Under the pieces are notes generated by a model. The model did no database searches. It had not been told where the DNA came from and saw only the letters and a program-made list of their open reading frames with translations. The position numbers and the translations under genes are program-made. DNA of 10,827 nt from an uncultured beta proteobacterium. GTDB lineage: Bacteria > Pseudomonadota > Gammaproteobacteria > Burkholderiales > Burkholderiaceae. Each line of letters opens with the position of its first letter. Positions within the stretch are counted from its first letter, which is position 1. The DNA is taken from contig CAIVXR010000049.1 in assembly GCA_903909925.1 (NCBI GenBank), forward strand, positions 1 to 10,827, written 5' to 3'. Below, piece by piece: positions 1-6,126 of the stretch.

Positions 1-1
1 A

Positions 2-154
2 AAAGTTAAAAATTTATTTGGTGAACAAGGTGTAGTTGATTTAATTGCAACGACTGGCTACTATGTTCTTGTAGCAATGGCACTAAACGTAAATCGTACC
101 CCTTTGCCTAGTGGTGCTCAATATACTATCCAAGCTCCAAAAGAAACCCAGTAA
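2..154 (+). CDS. Carboxymuconolactone decarboxylase (CMD/AhpD-like) family protein, C-terminal part
   Basis: The window opens inside this gene; about 50 codons are visible before TAA. The peptide begins KVKNLFGEQGVVDLIATTGY and continues with YVLVAMALNVNRTPLP. The FGExGVVDLI, GYY and LVAMxLNV pattern is what I know from the C-terminal helices of CMD-domain proteins, where the helix before the end packs against the dimer partner. The family includes gamma-carboxymuconolactone decarboxylases and AhpD-like proteins. The catalytic CxxC or His region, if there is one, lies upstream of the window, so substrate and activity cannot be judged. A weak hairpin with a T-rich tail follows about 80 bases later, and the next gene looks like an independent unit. 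The family call is fairly sure; the specific function is unknown. Confidence 0.75.
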   Translation, partial: KVKNLFGEQGVVDLIATTGYYVLVAMALNVNRTPLPSGAQYTIQAPKETQ

Positions 155-231
155 TTAATATCTATAGAAATAAGGCCTTAGACATCCTAGGCCCTGATCG
201 ATTCCGCCCCAGGCCACCAAAAATCACTTAA

Positions 232-257
232 ACCACCCTCTGGAGGTCTTTTCATTT
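232..257 (+). terminator. Probable weak Rho-independent terminator after the CMD-family gene
   Basis: ACCACC and GGAGGT can pair (five pairs and one A/A mismatch) around the loop CTCT, and CTTTTCATTT follows. A second imperfect hairpin lies upstream at 174-193 (GGCC-T-TAG against CTAGGCC, loop ACATC) but has no T tract. The rest of 155-315 shows nothing I can name. Confidence 0.4.
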
Positions 258-315
258 AGTCCTCAGACTATGTAGGGCTAATGCAAGAATTTTCAAAATT
301 ACCTAAGATGTGGCT

Positions 316-1272
316 ATGAGTAATTTCTTGGATCCAGCAATTCTCTTTTTTGTTTTTGGTGCTTTTGCTGGTGCCGTGAAATCTAATCTAGAAATTCCTC
401 AGCCTATTGCAAGATTTTTATCTTTATATCTTTTGATGGCGCTAGGTTTGAAGGGCGGCTTTGCACTTCATAAATCAGGCTTTACTCTTGAGATTGGTCT
501 AGCACTTGGGTTAGCAATATTTCTAGCAATCATCATTCCGCTAATAGGCTATTTGGTTCTCAGAACAAAGCTGAACAATTATGATGCTGCTGCCATTGCC
601 GCCACTTATGGTTCAGTGAGTGCCGTTACTTTTATTACCGCAACCCAAGCGCTTGATCAATATGGCATTGCGTTTGGTGGACATATGGCAGCAGCAATGG
701 CCTTGATGGAATCACCCGCAATTATTCTGGCAATCTTATTAGCAAACAGAGCGAGAGCATCAGCTACTAATTCAAAGCAGTCCATAGGTATGTCAAAAAT
801 TCTTCACGAATCATTTACTGATGGCGCACAGCTTCTTTTGTTAGGTTCGATGATCGTTGGCTTGGTAAGTGGTGATGGCGGACAAAAAATAATGGCCCCA
901 TTTTCAATCGATTTGTTTAAGGGAATGCTCGCCTTCTTCTTGCTTGATATGGGCTTGATGGCCGCTAAGAACTTTGAGGGGTTAAAAGGCAAGCCGTCAA
1001 TCACTTTGTTTTACGCAATTGGAGCCCCCTTGGTGCATGCCTCTATCGCTTTGGGCTTATGCAAGTTGCTAGGCTTGCCTTTAGGCGATACCGTTTTATT
1101 AATGGTGCTTGCTGCCAGCGCTTCATACATTGCTGTGCCAGCCGTATTAAGACACGCACTTCCCGAAGTAAATCCTGCCTTATATATGGGGATGTCACTG
1201 GGAATCACCTTCCCCTTCAATATCATCTTAGGAATTCCGCTTTATGCCTACATTGCTGGGCTCACCTATTAG
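316..1272 (+). CDS. sbtA: SbtA-type sodium-dependent bicarbonate permease (DUF897 family)
   Basis: An inner-membrane permease of about 318 residues with around ten hydrophobic segments. Family hallmarks are the N-terminal DPAILFFVFGAFAG segment, the SLYLLMALGLKGG segment, TYGSVSAVTFITA, MALMESPAI, a central GSMIVG then FKGMLAFFLLDMGL, and a C-terminal ASASYIAVPAVLRHALPE then GITFPFNI. In cyanobacteria SbtA is a Na+/HCO3- symporter held closed by the PII-like protein SbtB; homologues are widespread in other bacteria. I see no sbtB-like gene next to it. The frame is also open from a GTG at 310, but that GTG is one base from the only AAGA-like ribosome site (305-308). The ATG at 316, seven bases beyond that site, is the better start. 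It is followed by a 55-base gap and seems to be monocistronic. The family call is strong; bicarbonate as substrate is inferred from the family. Confidence 0.85.
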   Translation: MSNFLDPAILFFVFGAFAGAVKSNLEIPQPIARFLSLYLLMALGLKGGFALHKSGFTLEIGLALGLAIFLAIIIPLIGYLVLRTKLNNYDAAAIAATYGSVSAVTFITATQALDQYGIAFGGHMAAAMALMESPAIILAILLANRARASATNSKQSIGMSKILHESFTDGAQLLLLGSMIVGLVSGDGGQKIMAPFSIDLFKGMLAFFLLDMGLMAAKNFEGLKGKPSITLFYAIGAPLVHASIALGLCKLLGLPLGDTVLLMVLAASASYIAVPAVLRHALPEVNPALYMGMSLGITFPFNIILGIPLYAYIAGLTY

Positions 1273-1327
1273 ACGGGATCTGCTTCACTAGGGTTGATTT
1301 TTAATCAATAAATGTTTTAATTGGAAG

Positions 1328-1990
1328 ATGTATATCCCCTCACATTTTCTTGAGACTGACTTAGAAAAGATCTCTCAATTTATTAAGACTCACCCTCTTG
1401 GGCTGATGGTTGCCAATGTTGATGGGGATTTGGTTGGAAATCACCTTCCTTTTATGGTGCCTAATGGAAATATAGCTATTGGGAGTAAATTAATTTCACA
1501 TACAGCCAAAGCAAATCCAATATGGAAAATTGGTGAAAAAAATCAAAAAGTATTACTAGTCTTCTCTGGATATGAAACATATATCAGCCCATCTTCATAT
1601 CCCACAAAAAAAGAAACCCATAAAGTTGTTCCCACCTATAACTACTTAAGCGTTCACATCAATGGAGTGCTATCTGCTATCCAAGATGAAGAGGGCAAGC
1701 ATCAAATTGTGAAGATCCTCACAGATAAAATGGAGTCAAGCAGAAAAGATCCGTGGGCTGTTGCAGACGCCCCAAAAGATTACATTGAAACCATGTTGGC
1801 AAATATTGTCGGGGTTGAATTATTGGTTGAAAAAATTGAAGCGAAGTGGAAGATTAGTCAAAATCGTCCTGCTAAAGATCGCCAAGGTGTTATTGATGAC
1901 CTAAGGGGAAATATAGGAGACTCGAATAGCTTAGAGATGGCAAAAGAGATTGAGGCGCTAGGCGGCTTGAAATCTGACCATCAATCTTAG
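1328..1990 (+). CDS. PaiB-family FMN-binding protein (PaiB/transcriptional regulator family)
   Basis: A 220-residue protein that starts MYIPSHF, the usual PaiB start, and spans the whole family. Visible family features are HPLGLMVANVDGD near residues 22-34, NHLPFM, a SHTAKANPIWK segment, FSGYETYISPSSYP and the KVVPTYNYLSVHINGVL segment. The split-barrel fold binds flavin. Bacillus PaiB was described as a repressor of sporulation and protease genes, but many members may simply be flavoproteins, so a regulatory role here is only a family label. The start is fixed by homology: GGAAG touches the ATG with no spacer, so the ribosome site is poor. A perfect six-pair hairpin (TCAATC/GATTGA, 1981-1996) has the stop codon in its loop. 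The next gene begins 35 bases later on the same strand. Confidence 0.85.
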   Translation: MYIPSHFLETDLEKISQFIKTHPLGLMVANVDGDLVGNHLPFMVPNGNIAIGSKLISHTAKANPIWKIGEKNQKVLLVFSGYETYISPSSYPTKKETHKVVPTYNYLSVHINGVLSAIQDEEGKHQIVKILTDKMESSRKDPWAVADAPKDYIETMLANIVGVELLVEKIEAKWKISQNRPAKDRQGVIDDLRGNIGDSNSLEMAKEIEALGGLKSDHQS

Positions 1991-2025
1991 GATTGAGTTA
2001 GCTTAGCTCCCGATTTCATAATCGA

Positions 2026-2766
2026 ATGATTTTTCAAGAGCTCCTCCTTCAGGCCTTCGTCCTTGGTTTATTGGGTTTAGCCGCTGGAGTTTTGGGTGGG
2101 GTGATTGGTTTTGGAACCACGATTATCTTAATGCCTGCCTTGGTGTATTTTTATGGGCCAATTCAAGCAATTCCAGTCATTGCGTTAGTCGCCACGGTAG
2201 CAAATCTCTCTCGTATTTTTTTATGGTGGAGCGTAATTAATTGGAAAGTCTGTTTTGTCTATAGCATCACCGCAATTCCTGCGGTGATATTGGGCGTTAA
2301 TACCTTAGTTACTCTAAACGATCGTCTTGTTGAAATTACCCTTGGGCTTTTTCTAATTTTACTCATTCCAATTCGTAGATGGATGCGCAACAAAAATTTT
2401 TATCTCAAGCTATGGCAAATGAGTTTGGTAGGCGCTGGGATTGGTTTTCTCACAGGCATAGTAGCCACAACAGGCGCAATTAATACGCCATTCTTTTTGG
2501 CATTCGGTTTAAGCAAAGGCGCTTTTTTGGGCACAGAGGCTGCTAGCACCCTATCTATTTTATTTACCAAAGGTATTACTTTTCACCAGTTAGGATTTTT
2601 AAACTCTACGGCCATCATTCAGGGGCTGTTGATTGGTAGTTGCGTATTATTGGGATCCATTTTTTCCAAAAGAATTGTTTTAGCGTTACCTGAAAAGAAG
2701 TTTTTATTGCTAATGGAGCTAGTGATGCTGATTTCAGGAGCATCTATTTTGGCCATGTCTTTTTAA
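2026..2766 (+). CDS. TauE/SafE-family sulfite/organosulfonate exporter-like membrane protein
   Basis: A 246-residue polytopic membrane protein with about eight hydrophobic segments. It has the family's two-fold repeated layout: an N-terminal GLAAGVLGGVIGFG motif (about residues 17-30) and a second-half motif GAGIGFLTGIVATTGAI (about residues 136-152) followed by NTPFFLAFGLSKG. Members move sulfite, sulfoacetate or other small anions across the inner membrane. No sulfur-metabolism gene is in this window, so the substrate is open. The ATG follows a small hairpin (CGATT-TCAT-AATCG, 2011-2024) and lacks a clear Shine-Dalgarno sequence, so initiation is probably weak. No good terminator follows. 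A GAGTGT/ACGCTC hairpin lies at about 2800-2817, without a T run. Confidence 0.85.
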   Translation: MIFQELLLQAFVLGLLGLAAGVLGGVIGFGTTIILMPALVYFYGPIQAIPVIALVATVANLSRIFLWWSVINWKVCFVYSITAIPAVILGVNTLVTLNDRLVEITLGLFLILLIPIRRWMRNKNFYLKLWQMSLVGAGIGFLTGIVATTGAINTPFFLAFGLSKGAFLGTEAASTLSILFTKGITFHQLGFLNSTAIIQGLLIGSCVLLGSIFSKRIVLALPEKKFLLLMELVMLISGASILAMSF

Positions 2767-2853
2767 TACAACTATCATTAGTAATTGGCCCGTGATTTGG
2801 AGTGTCAGGAAACGCTCAGCTATCCCAAAAGAAAGTACTGCTTATCCTAAATA

Positions 2854-2952
2854 GCCGTTTGGAGAGCCACCATTTTTATGATGCACCGAAGGAGCAAGTC
2901 CTAAGCCAGGCTTAGGATAAATCTCTCAGGTATCAAGGACAGGGGGAGCGGC
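2854..2952 (+). promoter_or_regulatory. Glycine riboswitch aptamer
   Basis: All conserved blocks of the glycine aptamer are present in order: GGAGAG (2861-2866), CACCGAAGGAGCAA (2884-2897), a P3-type hairpin TCCTAAGC-CAG-GCTTAGGA, then AATCTCTCAGGTA and CAAGGACAG (about 2934-2942). This matches the second aptamer of the Vibrio cholerae tandem switch as I remember it. P1 closes with GCCGTTT (2854-2860) against GAGCGGC (2946-2952), including two G-U pairs. I see no second full aptamer, so it is a singlet. Glycine riboswitches usually control gcvTHP or glycine/alanine symporters; neither is next here. The aptamer call is very secure; what it regulates is unclear. Confidence 0.95.
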
Positions 2953-2993
2953 ATCTATCTACATGGCATCGCTATGTAACCGATGAGCCGTTT
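2946..2993 (+). promoter_or_regulatory. Ghost-aptamer-like fold and putative expression platform of the glycine riboswitch
   Basis: Downstream of the aptamer, ACATGGC-ATC-GCTATGT (2961-2977) forms a seven-pair hairpin with one G-U. It is flanked by CATC (2952-2955) and GATG (2982-2985), which can close it. This is the expected look of the ghost aptamer in singlet type-1 glycine riboswitches. The P1 5' strand with its preceding base, AGCCGTTT (2853-2860), recurs exactly at 2986-2993. GAGCGGC (2946-2952) could therefore pair either with the aptamer P1 or with this copy just before the ribosome site. That switching mechanism is my inference. Confidence 0.6.
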
Positions 2994-2994
2994 T

Positions 2995-3001
2995 AGGGGA
3001 G
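2995..3001 (+). promoter_or_regulatory. Strong Shine-Dalgarno site after the glycine riboswitch
   Basis: AGGGGAG lies six bases before the ATG at 3008 and two bases after the repeated GCCGTTT. It is the best ribosome site near this locus, and it shows that the riboswitch once led, or still leads, into translation at 3008. The frame from that ATG stops after six codons (MHNLYQ). Confidence 0.6.
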
Positions 3002-3007
3002 TCTTTT

Positions 3008-3124
3008 ATGCACAACCTTTATCAATAATTCAGCAGCAAATTGATTGGGCTGCCAATGCAGTTCTATTTCTCAATTGCTTAATGGCGATATCGCTTTTGA
3101 GCACCCACTGAATGAGGTTAATGT
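3008..3124 (+). pseudogene. Probable decayed 5' end of the riboswitch-controlled gene
   Basis: From the ATG at 3008 the reading is MHNLYQ then stop. Other frames of the same stretch give short protein-like pieces: IIQQQIDWAANAV in one frame, then SQLLNGDIAFEHPLNEVNV in another, ending directly before the open frame at 3125. Stitching the pieces takes about three frame changes and would give a chain of roughly 100 residues running into the 63-codon ORF. I do not recognise the protein in any frame; it is not the start of GcvT, GcvH, GcvP or a typical Na+/glycine symporter. Instead of a pseudogene this may be a six-codon leader peptide plus non-coding DNA. Decay is the reading I prefer, with low certainty. 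Confidence 0.35.
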
Positions 3125-3316
3125 GTGACAAATAAATTTGTTGAAGAGGCGCTATATCACTCTGGATATGAGGGCGCAGTTTTTAAGGACGGGGCTTCTC
3201 ACCTCGCTACAGAAAGCGATCAATTTAGAAAGAGCAATGCTCGTTATTTGCGTTTTGCAAATGTGATTGTCGACTTCTGTGCATCACAGCAAAATAAACT
3301 ACATTTCGCTAAGTGA
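3125..3316 (+). CDS. Small hypothetical protein downstream of the glycine riboswitch
   Basis: A 63-codon frame from GTG, with a plausible ribosome site TGAGGT (3113-3118) six bases upstream. The product is soluble-looking and mixed charged, with no signal peptide or membrane segment. It includes FVEEALYHSGYEGAVFKDGA and, near the middle, RKSNARYLRFANVIVDFC. I do not recognise the family. It could be a real small gene governed by the riboswitch, or the 3' remnant of the broken gene that begins at 3008; the in-frame stop immediately upstream fits either. A strong terminator follows ten bases after its stop, so transcription of this unit seems to end here. Confidence 0.4.
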   Translation: MTNKFVEEALYHSGYEGAVFKDGASHLATESDQFRKSNARYLRFANVIVDFCASQQNKLHFAK

Positions 3317-3325
3317 TGTAATGAA

Positions 3326-3351
3326 AATAAGCCACCTTTGGGTGGCTTATT
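3326..3351. terminator. Bidirectional Rho-independent terminator
   Basis: AATAAGCCACC (3326-3336) and GGTGGCTTATT (3341-3351) form a perfect eleven-pair stem with loop TTTG. It sits between the convergent riboswitch unit and the mipA-like gene. Read on either strand the stem's 3' side ends in TTATT; on the minus strand TTCAT follows, giving TTATTTTCAT. Confidence 0.8.
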
Positions 3352-3361
3352 GATTGATGCT

Positions 3362-4132
3362 TTATTTGAAGCGGTAGGCTAGCGCTAGAAAAACATTGTC
3401 TTGAAATGAGCGATTCATTACAGGGCTATTGTTAATGCCATTACCCATCCATTTACGCTTGCCATAGATATTGACATACCAGCTATCAACCACAGGAATC
3501 TCCATCATCACGCCCGCTAGCAAATTATTCGTGGCCGGTGTCGAGTAGGCGTTATAGCCCGTGAGTTGTGATTCACCAGGATTAATGCCATAGTAATAAT
3601 TAGCGTATTGACTGGATTGCCGCTCTACTCCCACTTGTGGATAAACAACAATCTTCTTATAAGTTTCTAATTCTGCAAAATAGAGGAGCTCATAAAGAGC
3701 GCCTTTAGATTTCCCGAAGTCATGATAAGCATTGACAAAAAATCCACCAATGGGCGTTTCTTGAAAGGTACCTAGACCAAGAGGTATGGGATCGCTGCGA
3801 TTGATAGATGTACCATTGAATGGCGACTTTACTTTATAGGTATCTAGATTAATTTTTCCAATGACTTCAAGGTAGCCATATCCCATTTTGAAAGTTTTGA
3901 TACCAACTTCATCAATACGAACAAAGAAGCGCTGATAGTCAAAAAAAGCATAGGGTAGAACAAGAGATTGAGTGCCTTCGGTTCCAATATGCAGGTTTGA
4001 GGTGTAGACCGCTGCGCCAATATCGCCAACAATTCGATCTGGCAGACTATCAGGAACATCATCCATGGCGTATAGGGGCGTTGATAGGGCTGCAATCAAT
4101 AAATATGCCTGCGCCTTAAGGAGTAGTTTCAT
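3362..4132 (-). CDS. MipA/OmpV-family outer-membrane protein
   Basis: A 256-residue protein with a signal peptide of about 22 residues: MKLLLK, a hydrophobic core, and an LYA cleavage site. The mature part has alternating beta-strand character, with many aromatic and glycine residues. It carries family landmarks such as GAAVYTSN near the start, PYAFFDYQRFFVRIDEVGIK, the YYYGINPGES segment, and a C-terminal FLALAYRFK strand. OmpV is an outer-membrane barrel; E. coli MipA links MltA to PBP1B, but most members have no assigned role. The frame extends to a TTG at 4138. The ATG at 4132 gives the normal signal peptide and lies ten bases after the stop of the phosphatase gene, so the two are probably cotranscribed and coupled. 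No clear ribosome site is seen. Confidence 0.8.
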   Translation of the reverse strand: MKLLLKAQAYLLIAALSTPLYAMDDVPDSLPDRIVGDIGAAVYTSNLHIGTEGTQSLVLPYAFFDYQRFFVRIDEVGIKTFKMGYGYLEVIGKINLDTYKVKSPFNGTSINRSDPIPLGLGTFQETPIGGFFVNAYHDFGKSKGALYELLYFAELETYKKIVVYPQVGVERQSSQYANYYYGINPGESQLTGYNAYSTPATNNLLAGVMMEIPVVDSWYVNIYGKRKWMGNGINNSPVMNRSFQDNVFLALAYRFK

Positions 4133-4142
4133 GTTCAATATT

Positions 4143-4787
4143 CTATAGGTCTAAATTATCTAAAGCTAGCCCATCAAGATGACTGGTATCCGCCCAGTTA
4201 TCAACTTTCCAAGTAGATCCATCGTAGCTAATCCAGTTAAGCGATGCATTCGGGACAGCGATCACCCTCTGGGCATCAAGTGCTTGATTACTTGCCATGC
4301 GGTACATCATGTCCAAGGATCCGCCATGGCTAACAATCAAAATTGTTTTACCAGCATGCTTTTCTTGAATTTCATAAAGTGCAATTTTGATCCGATTTGC
4401 AAATTGCCAGATGCTTTCGCCACCGCGCAGTTCTTGATGAATATCTCTGCTTAAGTGTATTTGCCAGAGTTCTGGTTCTATAATCGGCGCCTCCTTAGTA
4501 GTAAGCCCCTGGAGTGCCCCAAGATGACGCTCTTTCAGCGCACTATGGCAAATAGCAGAAACTGCAAATAAGCTCTCAATAGCACTTGCTGTTTGTTTTG
4601 CTCTCTGCAAATCGCTGGTGTAGAGAACATCAAACTGAAAATGGGTGCTCTTGAGAGCTTTCGCCATTTGGGCTGCTTGAGCTAGGCCACGAGTATTCAG
4701 AGGAATATCGGTATAGCCCTGCAGGCGACTCTCGGCATTCCAATCAGTTTCTCCGTGGCGCACTAAGCAAAAACGGGTTGTAGTCAT
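4143..4787 (-). CDS. Histidine phosphatase family protein (phosphoglycerate mutase-like)
   Basis: About 214 residues, cytosolic. The N-terminal motif RHGETDWN holds the phospho-accepting His11. It is followed by RLQGYTDIPLNTRG, the YTSDLQRAKQTA segment, the acidic LKERHLG motif (Glu near residue 86) and the second catalytic His in VSHGG (about residue 154). This is the complete branch-1 histidine phosphatase set. Members remove phosphate from small metabolites such as sugar phosphates or alpha-ribazole phosphate; nothing here points to one substrate. I chose the ATG at 4787 because RFCLVRHGE then falls at the usual distance from the N-terminus. The frame runs on to an ATG at 4826 and a TTG at 4832, so a 13-15 residue extension is possible. 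It is the first gene of a minus-strand pair with the MipA/OmpV gene. Confidence 0.85.
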   Translation of the reverse strand: MTTTRFCLVRHGETDWNAESRLQGYTDIPLNTRGLAQAAQMAKALKSTHFQFDVLYTSDLQRAKQTASAIESLFAVSAICHSALKERHLGALQGLTTKEAPIIEPELWQIHLSRDIHQELRGGESIWQFANRIKIALYEIQEKHAGKTILIVSHGGSLDMMYRMASNQALDAQRVIAVPNASLNWISYDGSTWKVDNWADTSHLDGLALDNLDL

Positions 4788-4862
4788 ATTGCAATCATAA
4801 GGGCTAATGATTTCTTGAGGTCCCATCGCCAATGCTTTAGAAGTTTCTTAATGGGTTTTCAA

Positions 4863-4868
4863 TACAAT
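4863..4868 (+). promoter_or_regulatory. Possible -10 element of the EamA gene promoter
   Basis: TACAAT lies 26 bases before the GTG at 4895 and would give a leader of about 20 bases. No good -35 hexamer is seen at the usual spacing (TTAGAA at 4837 is too far), so this is only a suggestion. Confidence 0.25.
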
Positions 4869-4894
4869 GGTCAGATATACGGCAAAGGGCGATA

Positions 4895-5767
4895 GTGAAT
4901 AAAGAAACCAAGGGGATGCTGATCGGCTTTATCGGCATTTTGATTTTCAGTTTGACTTTGCCGGTAAGTAAAATTGCAGTTCTGAGTTTTAATCCGTACT
5001 TCATTGCATTTGGTAGGGCAACACTCGCAGGCTTGGTTGCTTTGGCATACCTGCTATATAAAAAAGAGCCTCTCCCATCTAAGGTTGATTTTCTGAAGTT
5101 TGTTGTGATTGCCTTGGGGGTAGTTTTTGGCTTTCCAATTTTTACGACTATCGCCATGGTTGAGGGATCTTCTTCTCATGGCGCAGTTATTCTGGGCATG
5201 ATGCCCTTGGCTACAACAGTGATCGGCGTCATTCGTTTTAAAGAAAGACCTTCCTTAGGTTTTTGGCTTGTTTCTTTTTTAGGGGCAGCGTTGGTAGTGG
5301 TTTATGCCTTGCTCAAAAGCTCAGGAGACTTCACCTACATAGATGGGCTATTAGTAGCTGGTGGAATTTGTGCTTGCGTCGGATATGTAGAGGGTGGCGA
5401 GCTTTCTAGAAAGCTCAATCCGCGTGTAGTCATTTCTTGGGCGCTCGTAATTTCTCTGCCGATTACGATAGTCATGAGCTATTTCACATTCGGCGTGCAG
5501 TACATTGATGCAGGCCTAATGGCTTGGACTATTTTGATTTATTTAAGCCTATTCCCAATGTTTATTGGTTTCTTCTTTTGGTACGAAGGGCTTGCCGTTG
5601 GCGGGATCGCAAGAGTCAGTCAGGTGCAGTTGATCCAGCCTTTTTGCACACTTGTAGCGGCAAGTATCTTACTCGGAGATTTACTCACAATAGTTAATTT
5701 AGTTTTTGCTTTCTTGGTGGTCTCCACAGTCATTTTAGGAAAAAGAATGTTAGTTAAAAGAGCTTAA
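4895..5767 (+). CDS. EamA/DMT-family transporter
   Basis: A 290-residue inner-membrane protein with ten predicted hydrophobic segments in two tandem EamA halves (roughly residues 5-135 and 150-285). Family features are the opening GMLIGFIGILIFSLTLPVSK, AFGRATLAGLVAL in the second segment, the end-of-half-one ERPSLGFWLVSFLGAALVV, and the second-half GLAVGGIARVSQVQLIQPF then ASILLGDLL. Such drug/metabolite transporters export amino acids or other metabolites; the substrate cannot be told from sequence. Start GTG at 4895 has AAAGGG five bases upstream. An internal ATG at residue 8 is also possible. It is transcribed divergently from the histidine phosphatase gene and ends in a shared terminator. 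Confidence 0.85.
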   Translation: MNKETKGMLIGFIGILIFSLTLPVSKIAVLSFNPYFIAFGRATLAGLVALAYLLYKKEPLPSKVDFLKFVVIALGVVFGFPIFTTIAMVEGSSSHGAVILGMMPLATTVIGVIRFKERPSLGFWLVSFLGAALVVVYALLKSSGDFTYIDGLLVAGGICACVGYVEGGELSRKLNPRVVISWALVISLPITIVMSYFTFGVQYIDAGLMAWTILIYLSLFPMFIGFFFWYEGLAVGGIARVSQVQLIQPFCTLVAASILLGDLLTIVNLVFAFLVVSTVILGKRMLVKRA

Positions 5768-5789
5768 ATATTATTTCTTGCCAAGAAAA

Positions 5790-5811
5790 AAGCCCCGATA
5801 TTTCGGGGCTT
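5790..5811. terminator. Bidirectional terminator between EamA and the 60-residue gene
   Basis: AAGCCCCGA and TCGGGGCTT form a perfect nine-pair stem with loop TATT. On the minus strand it runs directly into TTTTCTT, a good U tract for the small gene ending at 5817. On the plus strand the tail GGTATTTAT is weaker. Confidence 0.85.
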
Positions 5812-5816
5812 GGTAT

Positions 5817-5999
5817 TTATGCAGCAGCAATAGTATGTTTTTGAATTGCTCGTAAGATCTTACTTTTTTCTTTTGGTTTGGTGCTTGCCTCCAGTAACTT
5901 ATTGAGCTGAGTAGCATTTAGTGGCCCAAGGCGTGGTTTACCTGTTTTAGTGAGCATGGGGTCGTTTTTTCTGTTTCTTTGATTTTGGCCAGCAGCCAT
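5817..5999 (-). CDS. Small basic conserved-looking hypothetical protein
   Basis: Sixty residues, very rich in Lys, Arg, Asn and Gln. It has the string RKNDPMLTKTGKPRLGPLNA in its first half and LNKLLEASTKPKEKSKILRA after it. There is no signal peptide, membrane segment or cysteine. The start is well supported: ATG at 5999 has AGGAAAA about seven bases upstream, and the stop is followed within six bases by a strong terminator with a U tract, so this is a complete single-gene unit. I do not recognise a named family. The basic make-up would suit RNA, ribosome or DNA binding, but that is speculation from composition only. Confidence 0.7.
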   Translation of the reverse strand: MAAGQNQRNRKNDPMLTKTGKPRLGPLNATQLNKLLEASTKPKEKSKILRAIQKHTIAAA

Positions 6000-6114
6000 G
6001 AATTTTCCTAGATTAATGAAATGATGAATTCAAGAGGGATGCTCAAGAGATCCCCCTATCTAGGGCGCACAATAGTGATCACAGTTCAGAATAACAGCTT
6101 AAAAGTTTAGGCGC

Positions 6115-6120
6115 TATGAT
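6115..6120 (+). promoter_or_regulatory. Possible -10 element directly upstream of the DUF2798 gene
   Basis: TATGAT (6115-6120) lies six bases before the ATG at 6127. If it is used, transcription would begin at or near the A of the start codon, giving a leaderless or nearly leaderless mRNA. The -35 region (about 6092-6097, ATAACA) is poor. Confidence 0.25.
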
Positions 6121-6126
6121 TGAGGG

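Noticed and set aside
310..315. GTG at 310 as the start of the bicarbonate permease
   Set aside because: It lies one base from the only ribosome-like AAGA (305-308). The ATG at 316 has proper spacing and gives the expected N-terminus.
1059..1304. 81-codon frame overlapping the permease 3' end, and minus-strand frames at 804-1004 and 1011-1226
   Set aside because: They lie within the well-supported permease and look like shadows of its codon bias.
2780..2853. A second complete glycine aptamer upstream of the found one
   Set aside because: The stretch has no GGAGAG, CACCGAAG or CAAGGACAG blocks. Only a small GAGTGT/ACGCTC hairpin is visible.
2855..3124. gcvT, gcvH, gcvP or Na+/glycine symporter directly after the riboswitch
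   Set aside because: None of the three frames gives a recognisable piece of these proteins.
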